Below are positions 33,624 through 41,030 of a stretch of 61,346 nt of DNA, piece after piece. This DNA is from a virus, in IMG/VR virus record IMGVR_UViG_3300049629_000715, positions 1 to 61,346 of that record. The stretch is one strand, 5' to 3'. The position numbers and the translations under genes are program-made. How positions within the stretch are numbered: position 1 is the first letter of the stretch; every line of letters begins with the position of its first letter. The notes under the pieces were generated by a model. That model was not told the origin of the DNA. It saw only the letters and a list, made by a program, of their open reading frames with translations, and made no database searches.

Positions 33624-33818
33624 ATGGGAACTGAAAAAACAATTCATGATTGCATGCCTCCCGAAGCGTATATGCGAATTTGGGAATCAGCATCCAAGAA
33701 TAATAATGGCCCAAGATACGCGAGCACAGTTATTGTTAAAAAAAAGATTGACAGAGCAGGGCAAAAAACCAATGTTTCGTCCCGTCTCGTAAAACAGCGG
33801 GGCAACATTGATAAATAG
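33624..33818 (+). CDS. Hypothetical basic protein, 64 aa
   Basis: An unusually good Shine-Dalgarno (GAGGAGGAGG) lies 8-10 nt upstream and overlaps the end of the previous gene. The product is basic at its C-terminus (VSSRLVKQRGNIDK) and lacks recognisable domains. Confidence 0.55.
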   Translation: MGTEKTIHDCMPPEAYMRIWESASKNNNGPRYASTVIVKKKIDRAGQKTNVSSRLVKQRGNIDK

Positions 33819-33820
33819 CC

Positions 33821-34060
33821 ATGTCTAACAACAATAAAAAAATAAACTTTCCAGCCTTTCCGGTTGCCCCTTATGCGGGTGATCGTGACAATGCTCCGAT
33901 TAAATCAAATACCGGAATGTCCATGAGAGATTTCTTTGCCAGTATGTGCCTTGTTGGTCTTGCTGGCGACATTGCGGATAGCGACATCACCGCCGATGAG
34001 ATTGCGGAAACGGCATACGAAATCGCTGATGCGATGTTAGGTAAAATTGGAAAAATATGA
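33821..34060 (+). CDS. Conserved small phage protein (GMSMRDFFA type), 79 aa
   Basis: After a short head, the sequence G-M-S-M-R-D-F-F-A (about residues 32-40) is followed by AETAYEIADAMLGK at the end. Many phages carry small proteins with GMTLRDYFA and a terminal A-Y-x-x-A-D-A-M-L helix, and this is a clear member of that type. Their function is unknown. A 4-nt overlap links it to the next gene. Confidence 0.7.
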   Translation: MSNNNKKINFPAFPVAPYAGDRDNAPIKSNTGMSMRDFFASMCLVGLAGDIADSDITADEIAETAYEIADAMLGKIGKI

Positions 34061-34248
34061 GCGAGCCGAAAGATCAAAAAACATTCGACGAAATCGTAGA
34101 ATCAATAGATATCAGTTCGCTCACTCCTAAAGATATTCTCGGAGACTTGTTCAGATCATTTCAATACATTTCAACCAGAGTTGCGGTTGCAATTCGGTTG
34201 CTGGAAAAAATGGAAAACAAGGAGAAAGAAAATGACCCAATACCCTGA
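34057..34248 (+). CDS. Hypothetical helical protein, 63 aa
   Basis: Starts in an ATGA overlap. Predicted helices (ILGDLFRSFQYISTRVAVAI, RLLEKMENKEKEN) and no motif. Overlaps the next gene by 17 nt. Confidence 0.5.
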   Translation: MSEPKDQKTFDEIVESIDISSLTPKDILGDLFRSFQYISTRVAVAIRLLEKMENKEKENDPIP

Positions 34249-34456
34249 TCGGATTCCTTACGATCAATGGATAAATAGCCAGTTATCAATAGCGCGATTT
34301 TATGGTGGAATTTCCATCAACGGAAAACGCTATGTCATCGATAGAGAAACCAACGATCTTGTGATTCCGGTGCGTAGAAAAAACCGGAAAAAACAGGAAG
34401 AAAAAAAATCAGAAAAAAGTGTTTTCAAAACAGAAGAAATGAATTTGAATACATAG
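34232..34456 (+). CDS. Hypothetical basic protein, 74 aa
   Basis: The ATG at 34232, preceded by AAGGAG, is preferred over an in-frame ATG at 34181. The product has a beta-like core (GGISINGKRYVIDRETNDLVIPV) and a strongly basic stretch (RRKNRKKQEEKK) that could bind nucleic acid. No family is recognised. Confidence 0.55.
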   Translation: MTQYPDRIPYDQWINSQLSIARFYGGISINGKRYVIDRETNDLVIPVRRKNRKKQEEKKSEKSVFKTEEMNLNT

Positions 34457-34472
34457 TGCAGTTCAACTGCTC

Positions 34473-34494
34473 AAATAAATAAATAAATAAATCA
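34473..34494 (+). promoter_or_regulatory. AATA-repeat translation leader
   Basis: Five AATA units lie immediately before the ATG at 34495. A small GCAG-TTCAA-CTGC hairpin precedes them at about 34458-34470. The gene they lead has no Shine-Dalgarno. Confidence 0.5.
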
Positions 34495-34647
34495 ATGAAT
34501 CCTCAAACAACAATTACTGCCCGTAAAAATGGAACTTATTGCGTTCATTTTTACTATAACGACGAAGAATCAAATGTCATCTGCAATAACCTGCAAGATG
34601 CCATGAAATTAGTTTCCGAGTTTCTTACGCGAGTTTCTAATAAATAA
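34495..34647 (+). CDS. Small hypothetical protein, 50 aa
   Basis: MNPQTTITARKNGTYCVHFY opens a compact beta-type sequence that ends in a helix (DAMKLVSEFLTRVSNK). Its stop lies within the AATA leader of the next gene. It resembles the 55-residue protein at 29641 in size and layout, but similarity is too short to claim homology. Confidence 0.5.
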   Translation: MNPQTTITARKNGTYCVHFYYNDEESNVICNNLQDAMKLVSEFLTRVSNK

Positions 34648-34649
34648 AT

Positions 34650-35066
34650 ATGCAAACATTCCTGCCTCATAAATGCTTCACCAAATCGGCGGCATCATTA
34701 GATAATCGCCGACTCGGTAAACAGCGTGTCGAATGCCTTCAAATCCTGAATGCGCTTCACAACCCTGAATACGGCTGGCAAAACCATCCCGCGACGAAAA
34801 TGTGGCGCGAGGATAAAGGTTCTTTGGTTCACTACGGACTCGCTATCTGCGACGAGTGGATTCGCCGTGGCTACAAAGATACCTGCCGCGATAAAATCAA
34901 AGCGTATTTGCAAATTGCCGACCTCTCGCGGAAAACTACTCCGCGCTGGGTGACTGACGATTTGTGCGTTTCGCATCAGAGTAACCTCATCCGTAAATTT
35001 CCCGAGCATTACGCTCCGCAATTTCCGGGTGTTTCAAACGATCTTCCGTATGTCTGGCCAGCCTGA
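34650..35066 (+). CDS. Pyrimidine dimer DNA glycosylase family protein (Pyr_excise/MSMEG_6728-like), 138 aa
   Basis: The N-terminus MQTFLPHKCFTKSAASLDNR is followed by RLGKQRVECLQIL, GWQNHPATKMW and HYGLAICDEWIRRGYKDT. These are the conserved blocks of the endonuclease V-type (pyrimidine dimer glycosylase) superfamily in its MSMEG_6728-like branch. Such proteins would incise DNA at UV photoproducts, although activity of this branch is not well established to my knowledge. It has an AATA leader overlapping the previous stop. Confidence 0.8.
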   Translation: MQTFLPHKCFTKSAASLDNRRLGKQRVECLQILNALHNPEYGWQNHPATKMWREDKGSLVHYGLAICDEWIRRGYKDTCRDKIKAYLQIADLSRKTTPRWVTDDLCVSHQSNLIRKFPEHYAPQFPGVSNDLPYVWPA

Positions 35067-35121
35067 TATGAAACACAATCTACATTGAATTTTCCCCCGA
35101 ACAACAAACAAACCAAAACCA

Positions 35122-35289
35122 ATGAAACATAAATCCATTACATTCAAATTCGCCTGTGGCGAAAAAGAACTGGCCGAAGCCGCTCGTTATTTCAATATCA
35201 AGAAAGCGACCCGCGAACATTATCGCAGATTGATCAATATTTTGATTCACGAAGGCGAGAAAGCCATCCTGAACAATAACGAAGACTAA
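35122..35289 (+). CDS. Small hypothetical protein, 55 aa
   Basis: MKHKSITFKFACGEKELAEA leads to a basic helix (RYFNIKKATREHYRRLINIL). It might be a small DNA-binding helix-bundle protein. It precedes the recombination operon and has no recognisable family. The A-rich upstream region lacks a Shine-Dalgarno. Confidence 0.5.
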   Translation: MKHKSITFKFACGEKELAEAARYFNIKKATREHYRRLINILIHEGEKAILNNNED

Positions 35290-35301
35290 AACTAACAACT
35301 C

Positions 35302-35315
35302 AAATAAATAAATAT
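35302..35315 (+). promoter_or_regulatory. AATA-repeat translation leader of the recombination operon
   Basis: AAATAAATAAATAT directly precedes the ATG of recT at 35316, with no Shine-Dalgarno. Confidence 0.45.
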
Positions 35316-36125
35316 ATGAGCCAAATAGCAATACCAATAAATGAAATCGAGCGCATGGCGGAAATCATCTCCAAAGCGAACTTCTTTGGATACGCCAATC
35401 TTGAGCAGGCGGCAACGCTGATGCTCATCGCGCAAGCGGAAGGTCGCCATCCGGCATCAGCCGCAAAGGAATACCATATCATCAAAGGCCGACCCGCCCT
35501 TAAAGCGGATGCGATGCTTGCACGATTCCAGCAAGCTGGCGGAAGCGTTCAATGGGTCGAACGCACCGACCAAAAAGTATCCTGCAAGTTTTCGCATCCG
35601 CAGGGCGGAGAAGTCACAATCTGTTGGACTATTGATGATGCCAAAAAAGCTGGCCTCACCAATAACGACAACTGGCGCAAATATCCGCGCCAAATGCTAT
35701 CTGCTCGCGTTATTAGTGAAGGCGTGAGGGCAACCTACCCAAGCGTTGTTTCTGGCTTATACACGCCAGAGGAAGCGCAGGATTTCAGCCCTTCGCCAAC
35801 GCCTGCGCCAAAACCAGCAATATCTCGCCCAAATCTGCCAGAGGCAAAACCAGAAACGGCTCCTGTTATCGAAATTGCGACCGAGGTTGCCGAGGCTCCG
35901 GTTGAATCAACAGGACAAGAGCAGGAGGCATCCACGGAAAAACGCGATGCGCTTTGGGAGTTGATGGAAACCCATCAATACACCGAGGCCGACATTATGC
36001 GATTCATCACAGATAAAGGCGTGAAAACCTCGGCGACCCGCATCGCTGACCTGACCGATAAAATCGTTGCCCGTCTCGTTGAGAAATTCTCTCTCATCGT
36101 GAAATTCATGGAGGAAACGAAATGA
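35316..36125 (+). CDS. recT: RecT-family single-strand annealing protein, 269 aa
   Basis: RecT binds ssDNA and anneals complementary strands during phage recombination. Recognisable blocks are GRPALKADAMLARFQQAGGS, WVERTDQKVSCKFSHPQGGE, TICWTIDDAKKAGLTNNDNW and YPRQMLSARVISEGVR (about residues 58-145). The C-terminal about 110 residues are a Pro/Ala/Glu-rich linker and a short helical end. It overlaps the exonuclease gene by 4 nt, the usual SSAP-exonuclease pairing. Confidence 0.9.
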   Translation: MSQIAIPINEIERMAEIISKANFFGYANLEQAATLMLIAQAEGRHPASAAKEYHIIKGRPALKADAMLARFQQAGGSVQWVERTDQKVSCKFSHPQGGEVTICWTIDDAKKAGLTNNDNWRKYPRQMLSARVISEGVRATYPSVVSGLYTPEEAQDFSPSPTPAPKPAISRPNLPEAKPETAPVIEIATEVAEAPVESTGQEQEASTEKRDALWELMETHQYTEADIMRFITDKGVKTSATRIADLTDKIVARLVEKFSLIVKFMEETK

Positions 36126-37186
36126 GCGACGAGCGTAACGGAAAAATCTCCGGAAGTGGCATTGCGGCACTCGCCGCTTGTCCGGGGAAATTCAATCTGG
36201 AACAAACTCTCCCGAAACAGCCTTCGGGAGAGGCGGCGGAAATCGGGAATCGTGTTCACGAATACATTGCTTCCGAGGGGAAAACCAAACTTGTTGATTC
36301 AGAGCGCGAGATTGCGGAACTCATCGTTAGCAAGTATGAGGAAGCGGTTGAAACAATCGGACTCGGAAATCCGGACAGCGTTCAGCGAGAAACTCGCCTA
36401 TGGTATGGTGAGGATTGGAGCGGACAAATTGATCGGATTGATTTCTACGACACCTTTTATGGGAAAGTAGCTATCGTCACCGATTACAAGTCTGGCCGAA
36501 TTGCCCAAGGCGGAGCGTCTGATAACCTTCAACTGCGAGCTTATGCTGTTCTGGCTAAAAAAGCGTATCCAGAATTGTATAAGGTTTATGTTTGCATCGT
36601 TCAGCCGCTCGCTGGCCCAACATCAATCGCTCAATACGATGAGCTGGATTTGGCTCAATCCGAGGCGCAAATTCAAGAAATCATCCGCAAAGCGTATGAT
36701 CCGAACGCGCCAAGGATTCCGAGTCCCGATGCGTGTCGGTATTGCTCGGCTAAATCGGTTTGCCCCGAAGCCAGAGGATTAACCACCCAAATTCAGCAGA
36801 TTGCCCATGAAAATGTGAAGGCTCTTACCTGCGACGAGCTTGGGAAATATCTGGAACGAGCGGAGGTTGTTGAGGATATCATTGCCGCTCTTAAATCCGA
36901 GGCCAAAAGCCGATTGTTATCTGGTCAATCCGTGACAGGATACAAATTGGAGGCAGGTAATTCAAGTCGCTCGATCCCAAATCCCGATGCGGCATACGAA
37001 AAGTTGAAGACTCACATGAGTCCACAAGAGTTTGCGAAATGCTGTAAAGTATCAGCACCGCAATTAGAATCTTTGATTGCAAAAAGTATGCAAATCAAGG
37101 CAAAGGAAGCAAAACAAAAGCTGGGCGAATTGCTCGGAACTGAACTTGTTGTAAAACAAGGCGAACAAAAAATGGTAAAGGAATAA
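36122..37186 (+). CDS. PD-(D/E)XK exonuclease (RecB/Cas4-like), 354 aa
   Basis: Catalytic blocks are visible. G-Q-I-D104-R-I-D-F lies near residue 104, V-T-D121-Y-K123-S-G-R forms the D...(D)xK core, and QLRAYA follows. A CRYC...C cluster near 196-205 (A-C-R-Y-C-S-A-K-S-V-C-P) resembles the Fe-S or zinc Cys of RecB/Cas4 nucleases. The N-terminal S-x-I-A-A-L-A-A-C-P motif is also typical. It is coupled to recT, so it probably resects DNA for annealing. Confidence 0.85.
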   Translation: MSDERNGKISGSGIAALAACPGKFNLEQTLPKQPSGEAAEIGNRVHEYIASEGKTKLVDSEREIAELIVSKYEEAVETIGLGNPDSVQRETRLWYGEDWSGQIDRIDFYDTFYGKVAIVTDYKSGRIAQGGASDNLQLRAYAVLAKKAYPELYKVYVCIVQPLAGPTSIAQYDELDLAQSEAQIQEIIRKAYDPNAPRIPSPDACRYCSAKSVCPEARGLTTQIQQIAHENVKALTCDELGKYLERAEVVEDIIAALKSEAKSRLLSGQSVTGYKLEAGNSSRSIPNPDAAYEKLKTHMSPQEFAKCCKVSAPQLESLIAKSMQIKAKEAKQKLGELLGTELVVKQGEQKMVKE

Positions 37187-37188
37187 AT

Positions 37189-37821
37189 ATGGAAAAGAAA
37201 TATCTATCAAAAGCAGGAAAATACATCGCGGTTGTCAAGCGTCCGCCTAACGGCTGGTTCGGTGAAATTGGCGAAAAGAAAACGCCATTCATTCGGATTC
37301 CATTGATCATTCAGGAAACCCAAGAAATGGAAACTGACGATCAGGTCGGAACTGAAATCGTCTGGCGAGGATTCATCACCGAAGCCGCTGTCGGAAGGAC
37401 TGTAAAGGCTCTGGCAAAAGCGTTCAATTGGGATGGTGATTTGGCCGCTCTTTCTGCCGACCAATACCTGACCTCATTTGAAAATCCTGACATGGTTGTT
37501 CTTGAAAAAGGTAAAACAACCGACACCGACCCGTTTACTGGCAAAACCTGCCGGATTACCTGCGAGGAAGAAGAATACGATGGCAAAACACGCGTTGTTA
37601 TCAAATGGTTGAATCCCGCCGAGGGGAAAGAGCCTGCGGTGATGGATCAAAAATCCCTGAAATCAATTATCGCTGATGTTGGCAAAATTGCTAAAAATGC
37701 CGCGAAAGAGGCTCTTGAAGAACAGAAGACAGAAAAGCCAAAAGGCGCAAAACCTGCACCGAATGTTCGTAAACCCGAATTAAAACAATTCGACGAGGAA
37801 GGCGACGAGATTCCATTCTGA
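37189..37821 (+). CDS. Putative single-stranded DNA-binding protein, 210 aa
   Basis: The protein ends F-D-E-E-G-D-E-I-P-F, an acidic tail with terminal hydrophobic residues like the protein-interaction tip of SSB. The N-terminal two-thirds have an OB-fold-compatible beta pattern (YIAVVKRPPNGWFGEIGEKK, PFIRIPLIIQ, CRITCEEEEYDGKTRVVIKW), followed by a Lys/Pro-rich linker. Its place after recT-exonuclease supports a replication-recombination role. Family homology to known SSBs is not visible, so the call rests on tail and context. Confidence 0.65.
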   Translation: MEKKYLSKAGKYIAVVKRPPNGWFGEIGEKKTPFIRIPLIIQETQEMETDDQVGTEIVWRGFITEAAVGRTVKALAKAFNWDGDLAALSADQYLTSFENPDMVVLEKGKTTDTDPFTGKTCRITCEEEEYDGKTRVVIKWLNPAEGKEPAVMDQKSLKSIIADVGKIAKNAAKEALEEQKTEKPKGAKPAPNVRKPELKQFDEEGDEIPF

Positions 37822-37823
37822 TT

Positions 37824-37973
37824 ATGAGTCAATATGATGATTACGATCTATCTTCCGAAATTGAGGAAGAGCGTGAAGAAAGGTTTCATGCTATGTGCGC
37901 CAAGCGCGATATGGATCAAGGAATATGCCCGAATTGGGGCGACAGCGAAAATGAACAGGAAGAAAACGAATGA
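37824..37973 (+). CDS. Small acidic hypothetical protein, 49 aa
   Basis: Starts 2 nt after the SSB-like gene and overlaps the next start (ATGA). Highly acidic, with two Cys (C25 and C35) and no domain. Possibly a DNA-mimic-like or accessory peptide, but nothing supports a function. Confidence 0.5.
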   Translation: MSQYDDYDLSSEIEEEREERFHAMCAKRDMDQGICPNWGDSENEQEENE

Positions 37974-38302
37974 ACAGCAAATCACTATCAGTTGAGAAAA
38001 AACCAGAACCAGAAACAATCGAAGTGGAATTCGTCAAAGACGATCCCGCCGCATACAACAAACTTGAACTTGAAAAGGCAAAGGAATTGATCGGCGGACT
38101 TCTTGAGGAAAACTGGACTGGAATTCAGAAAGCGATCCACGAAAATCCAGAGGGCAAAACAACAGTATCCTTCAACTTATACTTGAATCACACATCAGCC
38201 GATGGGCGATATGTGAAAGCTAAACTCGCGTATAATTTGAAGGCAAAATCCGAGACCGCCGAGGTCTTTGTTGGAAACCCAAATCAACCAGAAATGTTCT
38301 GA
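37970..38302 (+). CDS. Hypothetical protein, 110 aa
   Basis: Overlaps both neighbours by 1-4 nt. Sequence is alpha then beta (ELEKAKELIGGLLEENWTGI; TTVSFNLYLNHTSADGRYVK; KLAYNLKAKSETAEVFV) and ends PNQPEMF. The terminal EMF recalls acidic-hydrophobic tails of replication-interacting proteins, but this is weak. No family is recognised. Confidence 0.6.
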   Translation: MNSKSLSVEKKPEPETIEVEFVKDDPAAYNKLELEKAKELIGGLLEENWTGIQKAIHENPEGKTTVSFNLYLNHTSADGRYVKAKLAYNLKAKSETAEVFVGNPNQPEMF

Positions 38303-38742
38303 TGGAAACGGCTACCATTGCGTTCTGCATCCCAATATCTCCAATGTCATTACAAATGGCCGGAAAGCGATTGCAGATACGCAATGGCAAGCCGATATTC
38401 TTCAAAACATCGAAGGCTTCAAATTACCAGAAATTCATCCACCTCTATTCTCAACGCTATCTTCCGTCTGCGCCGTGGGATTGCGCGATAAAATTAGAGG
38501 TGGATTATTTCTTGGAACGGCCAATGCGCTTGAATACTAAAAAAACATCGCCTTGCGCCATCCTGCACACAAAGCGTCCTGACTTGGATAATTTGCAAAA
38601 AGGAACGCAGGACGCTCTTAAAAATTTTTGGGTCGATGATTCCCAAATAGCCAGTTTAAGCATACGGAAATTTTATGTTGAAGCTGGCGGAAAACCATCA
38701 ATAAAAGTAAAGATCAGCAAACTTGAATCAATAAATGAATAA
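38302..38742 (+). CDS. rusA: RusA-like Holliday junction resolvase, 146 aa
   Basis: RusA is a dimeric, Mg-dependent resolvase of branched DNA. The signature R-P-D94-L-D96-N-L-x-K-G-x-x-D104-A-L and the following V-D112-D113 in F-W-V-D-D-S-Q-I are intact. The length is near the family norm of about 120-150. It fits the recombination operon with recT, exonuclease and the SSB-like protein. In phages it debranches DNA before packaging. Confidence 0.9.
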   Translation: METATIAFCIPISPMSLQMAGKRLQIRNGKPIFFKTSKASNYQKFIHLYSQRYLPSAPWDCAIKLEVDYFLERPMRLNTKKTSPCAILHTKRPDLDNLQKGTQDALKNFWVDDSQIASLSIRKFYVEAGGKPSIKVKISKLESINE

Positions 38743-39064
38743 ATACCAAGAAGAACTATGTTTCGATAAACCAACAACAAAACTCGGCCAAGCATTCGAA
38801 AAATACCACGCAGAAAACCCGAATGTGTATCAGGCACTTGTTGATTTAGCTCGAAAAGCTCGAAGATACCGACCTGATCGTGTGATCGGAATTCAAATGC
38901 TGTTTGAAGTGTTGCGCTGGAATTATTACACTTCCGTTTATACCACCGAGGAATACAAATTTCCGAATGCGTTTGCGGCTGGTTATTCCCGCCTCATTAT
39001 GAAAAATGAGCCTGATTTGCGGGGGATTTTTCGTATCGCCAAAAGTGAATTTGATGCTGAATAA
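38735..39064 (+). CDS. Conserved-type phage hypothetical protein, 109 aa
   Basis: Blocks KYHAENPNVYQALVDLARKA, GIQMLFEVLRWNYYTSVYT and AAGYSRLIMKNEPDLRGIF recur in uncharacterised phage proteins located near replication genes. The fold appears all-helical and could bind DNA. It overlaps rusA by 8 nt and the next gene by 11 nt. Function unknown. Confidence 0.7.
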   Translation: MNKYQEELCFDKPTTKLGQAFEKYHAENPNVYQALVDLARKARRYRPDRVIGIQMLFEVLRWNYYTSVYTTEEYKFPNAFAAGYSRLIMKNEPDLRGIFRIAKSEFDAE

Positions 39065-39725
39065 TTCTGTGAACTATTACACCTATCACATAGGCGATTA
39101 CCGAACCGCCACGGCTCACCTTTCATTAGAGGAAGACGCCACCTACAAGCGGTTGCTGGATTACCAATACGACAAAGAATGCCCGATTCCCGATGATTCG
39201 GCGGTTATGGCGCGGAGATTGCGAAGCACGGAGAAACTTGTTTCTGATATGCTCGCGGAATTCTTTACGCTTACGGAACAAGGATGGGTCAATCAACGGG
39301 TATGGAATGAAGTTGGCAAACATCAGGAATTCATAGAAAAACAAAAGCATAACGGGAGAAAAGGAGGGAGGATGAAAACCCAAGCCGAACCCACCGCTAA
39401 CCCACCGCAAACCCTCCCAATACCCAATACCCATATCCCAATAGATAAAAAGGCAATCAACTTTGAAAATCTGCCGGAACCTCTCAATACCGAACAATTC
39501 AAAGAAGCGTGGAAGCGGTTCGTGAAATACAGGGCAGAAAGAAAAAAACCAATCTATCAAACATCAATGGAATCAAAATGGAAACAGATGGAATCTTGGG
39601 GTGTTGATTCTGCCATCCAAGCTATCGAAAACACGATTTCAAATGGTTGGCAGGGAGTTTTCCCGCCTCACGGAGAAAAGGCAAAGAAGAAACAGGATTC
39701 GAGTATTTTCAGGGGGTCTTTCTGA
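39054..39725 (+). CDS. DUF1376 replication-initiation-type protein, 223 aa
   Basis: The start at 39054 gives MLNNSVNYYTYHIGDYRTAT; an in-frame ATG at 39006 would add residues coded within the previous gene. The N-terminal about 90 residues are DUF1376-like (Y-H-I-G-D-Y-x-x-x-T-A-H-L-S-L, R-L-L-D-Y-Q-Y, P-I-P-D-D), the winged-helix part of YdaU-like phage replication proteins. A Pro-rich linker coded by a C-rich heptamer repeat separates it from a helical C-terminus. It overlaps the helicase loader gene by 1 nt, matching the usual initiator-loader pair. Confidence 0.85.
   Translation: MLNNSVNYYTYHIGDYRTATAHLSLEEDATYKRLLDYQYDKECPIPDDSAVMARRLRSTEKLVSDMLAEFFTLTEQGWVNQRVWNEVGKHQEFIEKQKHNGRKGGRMKTQAEPTANPPQTLPIPNTHIPIDKKAINFENLPEPLNTEQFKEAWKRFVKYRAERKKPIYQTSMESKWKQMESWGVDSAIQAIENTISNGWQGVFPPHGEKAKKKQDSSIFRGSF
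39416..39443. repeat. C-rich heptanucleotide repeat, second copy
   Basis: Four 7-mers read CCCAATA, CCCAATA, CCCATAT, CCCAATA. The minus strand has four G3 runs with 4-nt loops. Flanking sequence (CCACCGCTAACC, CGCAAACCCTCCCA) also resembles the 29512-29539 locus. It encodes the PNTHIP-type linker of the DUF1376 protein. Confidence 0.8.
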
Positions 39726-40423
39726 TGAATGTTGTAATAAAAAAATGCAAAGAATGCGGGAAGGATTTTGAAACTGAAGAAATTTATATGCCCGAACTAA
39801 ATCGGCGTTTCGTTTTTCAATCCGCTTGTGAGCCGTGTTTGGATCGATTGCTTACAGAACGCGATGTTCAGGAAAAAGAGGCAAAAGCCAAAAAGCGAGA
39901 AGACGATTTTTGGGGAATGGTTCCGGAAATTTACAAGACAACGGACGAAACAAAGATTAACAGCAAGTTGAAACGGGCAATTTACGAATGGAAATTCGGG
40001 CCAAAAGGAATCGGAATCAAAGGGCCATCAGGAACTCAAAAGACAAGATCAGCGGTATTGCTGTTGTATAGGCTCCACAAAGGCGGCAGGGATGTTTTCT
40101 ACCTAAAGGCGACCAAACTCACCCAAAATGCCATTGAAATGTTTTCAGACGACAGGGAGACGAAAAGAAACGCCATTGAGCTTATGTCCAGAGCAACCAA
40201 ATGTCAGGTCTTGCTTCTTGATGATGTCGGGAAAGGAAGATTATCACCAGCCGCCGAGGAATCGTTATACACTTTGCTCGACACGCGAACGGAAAACTTG
40301 CTTCCGACAATCTGGACAACCAACGCTGATAGTTCGCAGTTGCACGATATGATGTCCGAGGACAGGGCGGACGCAATCATGCGCCGACTTATCGAATTTT
40401 CAACAATCATCACACTACCATAA
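39725..40423 (+). CDS. DnaC-like helicase loader ATPase, 232 aa
   Basis: The ATG at 39725 overlaps the DUF1376 stop. An N-terminal zinc-binding pair (C8, C11, C35, C38) precedes a AAA+ core. The P-loop reads G100-P-S-G-T-Q-K-T107, with Gln where the usual Gly before Lys sits. Walker B is L-L-L-D166-D167. Sensor regions TIWTTNAD and RRLIEFS follow. It should load the host replicative helicase at the phage origin. Confidence 0.85.
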   Translation: MNVVIKKCKECGKDFETEEIYMPELNRRFVFQSACEPCLDRLLTERDVQEKEAKAKKREDDFWGMVPEIYKTTDETKINSKLKRAIYEWKFGPKGIGIKGPSGTQKTRSAVLLLYRLHKGGRDVFYLKATKLTQNAIEMFSDDRETKRNAIELMSRATKCQVLLLDDVGKGRLSPAAEESLYTLLDTRTENLLPTIWTTNADSSQLHDMMSEDRADAIMRRLIEFSTIITLP

Positions 40424-40425
40424 TT

Positions 40426-40794
40426 ATGAAACCAACAGAAGAATACCTACCATATAGCCAATTCGTTCAAAACCTGTGCAAATCAGGTACGGACATCCTT
40501 TGCCAAATGAAATGCCACGAAGCCCATCTCGTTCACATGGCAATGGGTGTTTCTGGAGAAGCCGGAGAACTTTTGGACGCTATAAAAAAATCCACCATTT
40601 ACAGAAAACCGCTCGACAAAGAAAACATAATCGAAGAATGCGGCGATATTCTGTTTTTTGTTCAGGGAATTCTTAATTACTATTCTTTGGATATCACAGA
40701 TGCGATCTACGAGAATCGCAAGAAACTTTCCTTGCGGTATTCAAAAGGCGAATACAGCAACGAACAAGCGCAACAACGAGCAGACAAACAATAA
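40426..40794 (+). CDS. MazG-like nucleotide pyrophosphohydrolase, 122 aa
   Basis: The helical MazG fold is indicated by G-E-A-G-E-L-L-D-A-I-K-K (residues 44-55) and E-E-C-G-D-I-L-F-F (70-78), the E-x-x-E...E-x-x-D metal-binding arrangement. Phage MazG proteins hydrolyse dNTPs or the alarmone-like pool to adjust nucleotides. It follows the helicase loader by 2 nt and sits at the boundary of replication and accessory genes. Confidence 0.8.
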   Translation: MKPTEEYLPYSQFVQNLCKSGTDILCQMKCHEAHLVHMAMGVSGEAGELLDAIKKSTIYRKPLDKENIIEECGDILFFVQGILNYYSLDITDAIYENRKKLSLRYSKGEYSNEQAQQRADKQ

Positions 40795-40796
40795 AT

Positions 40797-41030
40797 ATGT
40801 ATATCATTATTAGAATCAAACAATACGATGGCGAAAAAGGGAAATATTGGGGTGTGGATCACGGTCACGGATTTCCTTCTGTTCTGCACGAACGATACGA
40901 TGAAACAACAGAAGAAGCCTCTCGTTTAGCAAAGCAAAATCCTGACTGCCATTTTGCGATTTTTGAATACGACACAGCCGCAATTTGTAAAATGCAACCT
41001 CCAATTTGGATCGAGAAAGAAGACCTATGA
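40797..41030 (+). CDS. Hypothetical protein, 77 aa
   Basis: An ATAAAT leader precedes the ATG, and the stop overlaps the glycosyltransferase start. The product (YIIIRIKQYDGEKGKYWGVD, CHFAIFEYDTAAICKM) looks like a small alpha/beta domain. No family is recognised. Confidence 0.55.
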   Translation: MYIIIRIKQYDGEKGKYWGVDHGHGFPSVLHERYDETTEEASRLAKQNPDCHFAIFEYDTAAICKMQPPIWIEKEDL

